Assembly (NCBI GenBank): GCA_020431945.1 | Contig: JAGQHH010000252.1 | Coordinates: 1 to 16,297, forward strand | Reading direction: 5' to 3' | DNA: 16,297 nucleotides | Source: Cyanobacteria bacterium HKST-UBA02 | Lineage (GTDB): Bacteria; Cyanobacteriota; Vampirovibrionia; Obscuribacterales; Obscuribacteraceae | Shown: positions 1 through 5,645 of the stretch, in pieces | Numbering within the stretch: the stretch's first letter is position 1 | Layout: every line of letters begins with the position of its first letter | Notes under the pieces: generated by a model | Seen by the model: the letters and a program-made list of their open reading frames with translations, nothing else | Databases searched by the model: none | Told to the model about the DNA's origin: nothing | Position numbers and translations under genes: made by a program

Positions 1-20
1 CAGAGGGACTGCTGTCTTTC

Positions 21-401
21 CTACCGGGCGCTGAAACGCCTGTAACAGACCGCTGCTGCCGAGCCCAACAGGGACGGCAGCAAGCCGAACACAGCCACCG
101 AGATGGCGGCGAAGAGCTCGAGGCCCTCACCGGAAGTGAGACAGAGGACCAGATAGATTCCCAGGGCAGCGAGAGCCCCGGAAGCACTGAAACAGAAGGT
201 GTCTGCGACGCTTCTCCGGAAAACGCAGGTGGTGAGAGCGACGGTCACGGTGGCGATGATTGCTCCGAGACAGGCGGCGTTGAGCACCAGGGCGAGGGAG
301 AAAGCGGCAATGCCTGCAGCGACATTGGCAAGGCTGACCAGGGCCGCGAAAGCCGCGGTGGTAGTCAGAAAGGCGACGGCGTTGTATATGAGGTTATTCA
401 T
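21..401 (-). CDS. Small four-helix membrane protein, unknown function
   Basis: This gene encodes 126 residues, almost entirely hydrophobic. Four likely membrane helices can be placed at about residues 8-30, 34-58, 68-88 and 95-118. Short polar turns contain Arg (FRRS near 62-65), and the end is basic (CYRRFSAR). No catalytic motif or recognised family is visible, and the small conserved-looking residues (Ala, Gly, Ser) only suggest tight helix packing. The ATG at 401 is preceded by a weak purine-rich stretch (GTGAAGAA). It begins 22 bp after the stop of the 130-residue gene on the same strand, so the two are probably co-transcribed, and translation may be coupled. Location in the cytoplasmic membrane is inferred from hydropathy alone. 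The role is unknown. Confidence 0.6.
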   Translation of the reverse strand: MNNLIYNAVAFLTTTAAFAALVSLANVAAGIAAFSLALVLNAACLGAIIATVTVALTTCVFRRSVADTFCFSASGALAALGIYLVLCLTSGEGLELFAAISVAVFGLLPSLLGSAAAVCYRRFSAR

Positions 402-423
402 TATGGTTCTTCACTGGATCTGC

Positions 424-816
424 TCATCGAAGCTGGGCAAGGCAACTGCGAATCTCGGCGACTCTCCGGACATGCTCGTCGAGCTCCAGCCCGATGAGAG
501 AAAGAGCATCCTCGCCGGCGTTGGCAGCCACACCGAGATCATCGAAGCTGGCGATAGCGCTCTCCAGCTCCTGCAACTGCGTTTCGAGAGCAGCGCTCAC
601 TGCCGCGAAAGAGCCCAGGGGATCGTCATCTACCTCCCCTCTTGCCGGATCGAAGGTGGCAAGAAGGCGCAGCAGCAAAATCTCGCACTGGGCACGCCGG
701 ACAAGCAGATTGTCACGCTCGCGGCGGACCAGCTCTGGCTCGATCTTCATGGCTTCGAGCACGGATTGAAGAGCTCCGGACGGGTTCGTTGACGCTTGCT
801 GGCTGTTTTGACTCAT
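424..816 (-). CDS. Small helical (coiled-coil-like) cytoplasmic protein, unknown function
   Basis: The product has 130 residues with no signal peptide or membrane segment. Its composition is rich in Leu, Glu, Ala and Arg, with long stretches of heptad-like hydrophobic spacing at about residues 18-55 and 70-128, so an all-helical or coiled-coil fold is likely. The frame is open further upstream (an ATG at 990), but the ATG at 816 is preferred. It has a perfect AAGGAG ribosome-binding site six bases before it, and the upstream extension is basic, low-quality sequence lying in the spacer. The first residues, MSQNSQQASTNPSG, are a polar disordered tail. It is the promoter-proximal gene of a pair with the membrane protein at 21-401, so it may be that protein's soluble partner. 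I do not recognise the family. Confidence 0.65.
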   Translation of the reverse strand: MSQNSQQASTNPSGALQSVLEAMKIEPELVRRERDNLLVRRAQCEILLLRLLATFDPARGEVDDDPLGSFAAVSAALETQLQELESAIASFDDLGVAANAGEDALSLIGLELDEHVRRVAEIRSCLAQLR

Positions 817-852
817 GCAGGTCTCCTTATAGTTTTTCTTGATTGTTTTCGA

Positions 853-962
853 CCGCTGGTCCTCATCGCATCTTCGAAAAGATGGATATTTCAGAATCAG
901 AAACTGATTAGCTGCACGAACAGTCGAGGTCGAGCAAACTCTCCGAAAAATACGATGAGGAT
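853..962 (-). promoter_or_regulatory. Folded 5' leader upstream of the 130-residue gene
   Basis: The 8-bp arms CCTCATCG (861-868) and CGATGAGG (953-960) pair perfectly and extend by one A-T pair. They enclose two perfect 6-bp hairpins: CATCTT/AAGATG at 869-884 and AATCAG/CTGATT at 895-909. Read on the minus strand, the first hairpin has a UUCG loop, which favours a minus-strand transcript. The whole would form a multi-branched RNA ending about 45 bases before the start codon at 816. It does not match a riboswitch class that I can recognise. The remainder of the 817-1232 spacer has no convincing gene. Confidence 0.4.
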
Positions 963-997
963 GAATACCCGACGCTAGCCCGCCGGCCACCGGGCAA

Positions 998-1010
998 TCA
1001 AACAGTTTGA
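998..1010. promoter_or_regulatory. 13-bp palindrome, possible operator
   Basis: TCAAACAGTTTGA is a perfect inverted repeat (6+1+6) in the spacer between the divergent 424-816 gene and hisS. The form and position fit a dimeric repressor site. No -35/-10 pair that it clearly overlaps is visible, so the role is a guess. A second short GC hairpin (GCCCG/CGGGC, 978-995) lies just beside it. Confidence 0.25.
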
Positions 1011-1093
1011 AGGAAAATCATTCTCAGGCATGCCCTTTGATATCGAAAGAAAGACCGGGAACCCCGGCTATGCAACCACTCCGGCAGGCGCGA

Positions 1094-1115
1094 AGCTCGC
1101 GCGCCCGAGCGAGCT
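1094..1115 (+). promoter_or_regulatory. GC-rich hairpin in the hisS upstream region
   Basis: AGCTCGC (1094-1100) pairs with GCGAGCT (1109-1115) across an 8-base loop. It overlaps an alternative hairpin GCGCGA/TCGCGC at about 1089-1103, so two mutually exclusive folds exist. A T-rich stretch (GGTTTT, 1123-1140) follows. It lies about 120 bp before the hisS start. It could be an attenuator or the end of an upstream transcript. No T-box specifier or antiterminator sequence is recognised. Confidence 0.2.
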
Positions 1116-1232
1116 AGCGCAGGGTTTTAGACTGGTTTTATATTTCGAGATTTTCCAATCCGCACCACCTGTAATATCGAGGACCACCGGGATCATGTAG
1201 ACTTCTAGGTTGAAGTACCCAGGAGCCTTGAG

Positions 1233-2537
1233 ATGTCCAGCACCGTCCAGTTGAAAACCACGCCAGCGCGAGGAACTCGCGACCTTCTCCCTGCCGAGGT
1301 GGCGCTCAGGGACTGGGCGACTCAGATAATCAAGCATACCTACGAGAGTTTCGGCTTCACCCGCATCGAGACTCCTGCCATCGAAAACATTGATCTCCTC
1401 AAACGCGGTGAGGGCGGCGAGAATCTCCAGCTCATCTTCGAGATTCTCAAGCGCGGCGAAAAGCTCGAAGCTGCTCTCAAGGAAGGCAGCGAGCTCTCGG
1501 ACCTGGGTCTGCGCTTCGACCTGACCGTGCCTCTGGTACGTTTCTACGCCAACAATCTCAACGATCTGCCGAATCCATTCAAAGCCATCCAGATCGGTCC
1601 AGTTTGGCGCGCCGAGAGCCCCCAGAAAGACCGTTACCGGCAGTTCACCCAGTGCGATATCGATGTCATCGGCATCAAGTCGGCTTTCGCCGAGCTCGAT
1701 CTCCTCTGTGCCACCAGCGAGGCTCTGCTCAACCTGGGCTTCGATGGATTCACAATTCGTCTCAATGATCGACGCCTGCTCACCGACCTTGCCATTCATT
1801 GCGGATTCGCCCAGGATCGTCTGGACAATGTCTTCATCACCGTGGACAAACTGGACAAGATTGGCATGGACGGCGTCCGTAAAGAGCTGCTCAATAACAA
1901 TCACAATCCCGACTCGGTGGATAAGCTCATCGCCATTTACGAACCTGTTGCCGGGATCAAAGCTTCCGGCGCCGAACAGGCCGAGAAGGTGCTCGCCCTG
2001 ATGCCTGAAAACAGTGAGAGCAGTTACCGGGAAGAGCTCAAAGAGCTCATCGCCTGCCTGAGCGATTCCAGTCACGGCAACCGCTTCAGCCTGGTCCTCG
2101 ATCCGACTCTTGTTCGCGGTATGGGCTATTACACCGGCCCGATCTTCGAAGTGACAGTACCCGGATTTGCTCACTCAGTAGCCGGCGGCGGCCGATACGA
2201 TCACATGGTCGAGAAATTTCTCGACCGAGAGGTGAGCGCCTGCGGCTTCTCCATCGGCTTCGAGCGGATCATCTCAATCCTGCAAGAGCGAGGTATCGGA
2301 CCGGGTCCGAGAGAGAAGCTCCTGGCCCTGATTTACGACCAGGGGCGCGATCGACTGACTGCCACGATGCAGGCCATGACCAGGCTCAAGAGCCAGAACT
2401 GGGCTGTTTCCCTGGTAGCGAAGAAAAAGGACCTGAAAAAACAAATCGACCAGCTCGCCGGGCAGGGCTATGCCGCATTTTGCGTCTTCCGCGGCGATCC
2501 CGAGGACCTGCAGGTCAAAGAGCTGGGCTCGAATTAG
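1233..2537 (+). CDS. hisS: Histidyl-tRNA synthetase
   Basis: This is a class II aminoacyl-tRNA synthetase that charges tRNA-His with histidine in the cytoplasm (434 residues; E. coli HisS has 424). Visible in order are TRDLLP near 15, the strand RFDLTVPLVRFYA at 94-106, motif 2 (GPVWRAESPQKDRYRQF, 122-138), the histidine-binding loop LVRGMGYYTG (293-302), GGGRYD (318-323) and motif 3 GFSIGFER (338-345). The RFDLTVP and QCDIDVIG wording is closer to the eukaryotic/archaeal-like HisRS type than to E. coli. The C-terminal anticodon-binding domain (about 360-434) is short and ends soon after the last conserved Lys. The presence of the full histidine loop argues against a HisZ paralogue. The ATG has AGGAG at a suitable distance. 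It ends exactly where the convergent gene at 2538 ends. Confidence 0.95.
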   Translation: MSSTVQLKTTPARGTRDLLPAEVALRDWATQIIKHTYESFGFTRIETPAIENIDLLKRGEGGENLQLIFEILKRGEKLEAALKEGSELSDLGLRFDLTVPLVRFYANNLNDLPNPFKAIQIGPVWRAESPQKDRYRQFTQCDIDVIGIKSAFAELDLLCATSEALLNLGFDGFTIRLNDRRLLTDLAIHCGFAQDRLDNVFITVDKLDKIGMDGVRKELLNNNHNPDSVDKLIAIYEPVAGIKASGAEQAEKVLALMPENSESSYREELKELIACLSDSSHGNRFSLVLDPTLVRGMGYYTGPIFEVTVPGFAHSVAGGGRYDHMVEKFLDREVSACGFSIGFERIISILQERGIGPGPREKLLALIYDQGRDRLTATMQAMTRLKSQNWAVSLVAKKKDLKKQIDQLAGQGYAAFCVFRGDPEDLQVKELGSN

Positions 2538-2909
2538 TCATTGCCACCAGGGGTAGTTCCTGGTCTGGTAATAGACCAGAATCGCCGATAGAGCTCCGAA
2601 ACAACCACCCACCACGGCCCCGATCCAGGGCCGGTCGCCCATCACCCGGAAGAGCAAAGTGCCTGCCATACCCAGAACTCCCGTGCAGGAGGCGATTACA
2701 AAGACCACCAGGGGCATTCCATGGAGGTTGAAAGCCCGGGCTACGAGCATCAGGGTGACCAGCGCTCCACCTACGAACATCACCAGAGCAGCGGTGCTCA
2801 TCAGGGCTGCCCGGTTATCCGCCCCTAAACTCGCCGGATCTTGTACCTCCGAGACTTCTATCTCGACCTCGACCGCCTCGATCTCTTGCTCCCGATTCTC
2901 CTCGGACAT
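2538..2909 (-). CDS. Small membrane protein with acidic N-terminus, unknown function
   Basis: The gene encodes 123 residues. The first 35 or so are strongly acidic (EENREQEIEAVEVEIEVSEV) and probably cytoplasmic and disordered. Three hydrophobic helices follow at about 38-60, 65-85 and 93-113, and the protein ends in an aromatic tail (YYQTRNYPWWQ). The ATG at 2909 has CAGGAG seven bases upstream; the frame extends further up, but that part lies under the mqnC-like gene on the other strand. Its TGA is directly adjacent to the TAG of hisS, leaving no room for a terminator between the convergent pair. It is divergent from the mqnC-like gene across 114 bp. No family is recognised. Confidence 0.65.
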   Translation of the reverse strand: MSEENREQEIEAVEVEIEVSEVQDPASLGADNRAALMSTAALVMFVGGALVTLMLVARAFNLHGMPLVVFVIASCTGVLGMAGTLLFRVMGDRPWIGAVVGGCFGALSAILVYYQTRNYPWWQ

Positions 2910-2954
2910 GAATGCTCCTGTTGTTTCGAACAATTCTGCCAACCGCCTACGAGT

Positions 2955-2960
2955 ATTGTA
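2955..2960 (-). promoter_or_regulatory. Possible -10 element for the 2538-2909 gene
   Basis: On the minus strand the hexamer TACAAT lies about 45 bases before the start codon, which fits a sigma-70-type -10 with a leader of about 40 nt. The candidate -35 (TTCCAC, spacing 15) is poor, so this is weakly supported. Confidence 0.25.
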
Positions 2961-3023
2961 CCTTTGACCGGATCTGTGGAAGAATGTTCTCCCTGAATTC
3001 ACCAGCCCCAAAAAAGGGAATCG

Positions 3024-4100
3024 ATGTCCACGTCCGTATCGACCATCGAAGCGAAAGTCAGCGCCGGAGGAAGAATCGACCGCTCGGAAGCCGCCTTTCT
3101 CTTCAACGAAGCAAGAGACGAAGATCTGATGCGGATCTCGAGCATCGTCCGGGACCGTTACCACAAGCCAGGCAATGCCACGTATCTGCTCATGCGGATC
3201 GTGAACTACACCAATGTCTGCGTGGCCAAATGCGATTATTGCTCCTTCTACCGCCTTCCTGGCTCGACTGAAGGCTATGTGCGCTCCAGGGACTGGATTT
3301 TCCAGAAAATCGACGAGCTCATCGATGTCGGGGGAGACCTTTTCGGCTTCAACGGCGGTTTCAATCCGAAGCTCAAGATCGATTACTATGTCGACCTCTT
3401 CTCCTCCATCAGAGAGCGCTACGGCGATTCCATCGAGTTCTACGCCCTCACCATAGTCGAGCTTATCTATATCGCCAGGATGTCCGGTCTTTCCGTGCCC
3501 GAGACCCTCGAGCGCCTGAAGGAAGCAGGGGTGCGCTGGATCACCGGTGGCGGCGCCGAAATTCTCTCAGATTCGTTCCGGCTCCGGCACAGCCCCCTCA
3601 AGTACACCGTAGCCGAGTATTACCAGGCTCAACGGGATATCCTCGCCGCCGGGCTGAAAACCACCGCTACCATGGTTATCGGCTTCGACGAGAGTCTCGA
3701 TGAGCGCCTGGAGCATCTCGAGACCTTGCGTAATTTTCAGGACGAAGTTAGTGGCGGCATTTTCAGCTTCCTTTGCTGGACTTACAAGCCTTACAACAAC
3801 GACCTGGGCGGTCAGGAGATCGAAGCCCGGGAGTATCTCAGACACCTGGCTGTGAGCCGTATCTATCTGGACAATATCAAGCATATTCGCGCCTCGGTCC
3901 TCACCCAGAATGCCAATGCCTTGAAGGCGCTGCATTACGGAGCTGACGATTTCGATATTCCCTGGGAAGACGAAGTCACCGAAATGGCCGGAGCCGTTGT
4001 AGACAAAGACGTGGAGAAGGTTCTCGGCTTTGCCCGCCAGGAAGGCTTCGAGCCCAGATACCGGCGAGTGGCACCCAAAAGCCTGGTTACCAGAGCCTGA
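3024..4100 (+). CDS. mqnC: Radical SAM enzyme of the MqnC (cyclic dehypoxanthine futalosine synthase) family
   Basis: MqnC cyclises dehypoxanthine futalosine in the futalosine route to menaquinone, using S-adenosylmethionine and a 4Fe-4S cluster. The 358 residues match the usual family length. The cluster motif CVAKCDYC (Cys66, Cys70, Cys73) is followed by SFYRLPGSTEGYV, which is characteristic of MqnC rather than CofH or MqnE. GGGAEIL (175-181), TTATMVIG (213-220), EHL (230-232), YLDN (281-284) and the GADDF segment (306-310) also fit. Several usually conserved stretches differ: FNGGFNP replaces the common QGG(H/L)NP form, ITGGG replaces IPGGG, and the typical MEENV becomes WEDEV. It could therefore be a divergent MqnC or a paralogue. 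The start has AAGGGA five bases upstream. No other menaquinone gene is nearby. No clear terminator follows. Confidence 0.72.
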   Translation: MSTSVSTIEAKVSAGGRIDRSEAAFLFNEARDEDLMRISSIVRDRYHKPGNATYLLMRIVNYTNVCVAKCDYCSFYRLPGSTEGYVRSRDWIFQKIDELIDVGGDLFGFNGGFNPKLKIDYYVDLFSSIRERYGDSIEFYALTIVELIYIARMSGLSVPETLERLKEAGVRWITGGGAEILSDSFRLRHSPLKYTVAEYYQAQRDILAAGLKTTATMVIGFDESLDERLEHLETLRNFQDEVSGGIFSFLCWTYKPYNNDLGGQEIEAREYLRHLAVSRIYLDNIKHIRASVLTQNANALKALHYGADDFDIPWEDEVTEMAGAVVDKDVEKVLGFARQEGFEPRYRRVAPKSLVTRA

Positions 4101-4383
4101 AAATTCTCAATCTTGCTGGTTTCAAGACTGCATCCGGCATTAGTCACATATCGTCACTTTACATCCTCGCAAAAAACCGCACTGTTCCGTTGAAACAGAG
4201 ATAGGGATCTTGCTTATCTGAGATATCAACCAACTACTTCATCTCGAAGCTTTCTTTCAAAACCACCCAAAAACCCTCATCCTCTCTCCTTTTTGTTCTA
4301 CTCCCACCGGCAAGTGCTCGGTGCGGAGCCTTTCGTCGGTCGAACCCCCGACAAACAAACTATCCCGAGGAGAAAAGAAAAGT
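4101..4383 (+). other. Non-coding spacer with pyrimidine-rich tract and two small hairpins
   Basis: No gene is seen here. A C/T-rich stretch (about 4240-4305) precedes two weak hairpins, CACCG/CGGTG (4305-4323) and GTCGG/CCGAC (4335-4352), that would lie in the 5' leader of the following gene. No convincing promoter hexamers are visible. Confidence 0.4.
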
Positions 4384-4884
4384 ATGAATGTACTCGAGCT
4401 GTTATCCAGCTACCCGACCCCGGAAGCCTTGAAAGAAAAGGCAGGACTTCTTCGATCCGGCGCCGTGGAGCGCTTTGGTGAGCGCACAGCGGACCGCCTG
4501 GCAGAAGCAGACTATGTGGACGGCAGCACCATCGCCCAGGTGGCCGCCTGTGTCGCCCTCAGAGCCCGTCTGAAAGAGCTTGCCGATCGATTCGAGCAGG
4601 ACCGGGGAAACCCTCAGTATTCTGAACGGTATCCGGATAAAGCAGTGGAGCAGCTGCTCTCCTTCACCACTCAGCTCATCGCAGCCGAGCTGTCCAGACT
4701 CGACGCCGCCCTCACCCTTGCGGCAAAGGCCCGTGCCATCGACCTGGAGAAGGAGCCTCGAAACATCGCCGAATTCAGCAACTGGATCTCCCTGGCAGAG
4801 ACCCTCGCCACCCAGTCGAAAGAGGCCCTGGCCGCTGTCACTCAGCAGCTTTCGATCCTCAGCCGGCTGGTTATTCACAGCTGA
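4384..4884 (+). CDS. Unknown helical protein, 166 residues
   Basis: This is a soluble protein with no signal peptide or membrane span, rich in Ala, Leu and Glu. Long amphipathic helices are likely throughout, for example about 38-70 (around AQVAACVALRARLKELADRF), 85-120 and 128-163. A single Cys sits near residue 45. The ATG at 4384 is chosen because GAGGAG precedes it by about 11 bases; an in-frame GTG at 4321 would add 21 residues lying in the leader. It stands alone between the mqnC-like gene (283-bp gap) and a strong terminator, so it is probably its own transcription unit. Composition resembles phasin-like or other helical-bundle proteins, but no motif supports a specific family, so I leave the function open. 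Confidence 0.65.
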   Translation: MNVLELLSSYPTPEALKEKAGLLRSGAVERFGERTADRLAEADYVDGSTIAQVAACVALRARLKELADRFEQDRGNPQYSERYPDKAVEQLLSFTTQLIAAELSRLDAALTLAAKARAIDLEKEPRNIAEFSNWISLAETLATQSKEALAAVTQQLSILSRLVIHS

Positions 4885-4921
4885 CACTGACCGAAACGAA
4901 TTGAGCTGAATCGGCACCTTG

Positions 4922-4958
4922 AGCCGGGAGGGAATGAACTTCCCTCCCGGCTTCTTTT
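4922..4958 (+). terminator. Rho-independent terminator after the 166-residue gene
   Basis: A perfect 13-bp stem (4922-4934 with 4940-4952, core CCGGGAGGGAA) has a five-base loop and is followed by TCTTTT. It lies 38 bp after the stop codon. There is no T tract on the opposite strand, so it acts on plus-strand transcripts only. Confidence 0.88.
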
Positions 4959-5023
4959 CGATGATCGTCCAAACTGAACTTTTTCGAGGAAATTCTATTA
5001 CTTCTTATAGTGTATCAACAACA

Positions 5024-5070
5024 AAGAGAAAAAGAAGGAGCCGCCCCATGACTGGCACAGGGCGGCTCTT
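5024..5070 (-). terminator. Rho-independent terminator of the beta-CASP RNase operon
   Basis: GAGCCGCCC (5038-5046) pairs perfectly with GGGCGGCTC (5060-5068), with a 13-base loop. On the minus strand the stem is followed by TTCTTTTTCTC. It begins 15 bp after the stop of the 5085-5624 gene, which shows that the gene and the RNase before it form a transcription unit ending here. Confidence 0.85.
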
Positions 5071-5084
5071 CTCTCAAATCGCGA

Positions 5085-5624
5085 TCAGTCGTCGATCAGA
5101 ATCGGGTTGAGCTGAATCGGGTATCCGTTCCCCTCATCCCTGGTACCGGCGAGAATCAAGCCGGTGTCCCAGAGCTTCAGGACGAAGCCCGGTGGCATGC
5201 CCTTGAGCTGAACAATCAGGTCCGCCGGGGTGACCCAGGCGAAGCCGAAGTGATTGGTTCCGACCGCCTTTTTCAGCCGCGCCTGGGCTCTGGCTACAGC
5301 CAGCGCGGGCACGGGAAAAGTGGCGGTCTTCAGCTCGGCGAGCAGAGACCACAACCAGTAACGGTTGCGGCATTTAGCCAGAATCAGCTCCAGGGCGTCT
5401 TTCTGGAAGAGCACCGCGCTGACGTCCGTGACGGTGCAATCACCGCAGACTATCCGAGCAGCCCTGGCAAGCCGGGGCATCTCGGCGAGAATGAGCTCCT
5501 TCGGCTGAAGGAGCCCTTTCTCCGAGGCGAATTCACCGCGGCTGTCTTCGGCGACTGAATTGATAATCCGGTTGACCTCCCGCTCATCGATGAAGCGCGG
5601 AGGGTCCGTGGCAGTAAAAGCCAT
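5085..5624 (-). CDS. Unknown 179-residue protein in operon with a beta-CASP RNase
   Basis: The product is predicted to be soluble, with no signal peptide. A mostly helical first half (about 10-115) contains a CGDC pair near residues 59-62 and KCRNRYWLWSLL near 83-94. A more beta-like C-terminal part follows (about 120-179: NHFGFAWVTPADLIVQ, KLWDTGLILAG). The single CxxC is not enough to claim metal or redox chemistry. The start codon has an unusually strong GAGGAGG site at good spacing. The gene starts 21 bp after the RNase stop and is followed by a terminator, so it is co-expressed with the RNase and could be a partner or an unrelated passenger. I do not recognise the family. Confidence 0.7.
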   Translation of the reverse strand: MAFTATDPPRFIDEREVNRIINSVAEDSRGEFASEKGLLQPKELILAEMPRLARAARIVCGDCTVTDVSAVLFQKDALELILAKCRNRYWLWSLLAELKTATFPVPALAVARAQARLKKAVGTNHFGFAWVTPADLIVQLKGMPPGFVLKLWDTGLILAGTRDEGNGYPIQLNPILIDD

Positions 5625-5645
5625 ATTTACCTCCTCCTCTGCTGA

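Noticed and set aside
1068..2174. Long open frame opposite hisS
   Set aside because: It is an antisense shadow; the plus strand is unambiguous HisRS with all class II motifs.
4335..4352. T-arm-like hairpin GTCGG...CCGAC with TCGAACC in the loop, possible tRNA remnant
   Set aside because: The loop is eight bases with an altered T-loop, and no acceptor, D or anticodon stems can be built around it.
4901..5120. 14-base direct repeat TTGAGCTGAATCGG at 4901-4914 and 5107-5120
   Set aside because: One such match is about what chance allows in 16 kb, and one copy lies inside a coding sequence.
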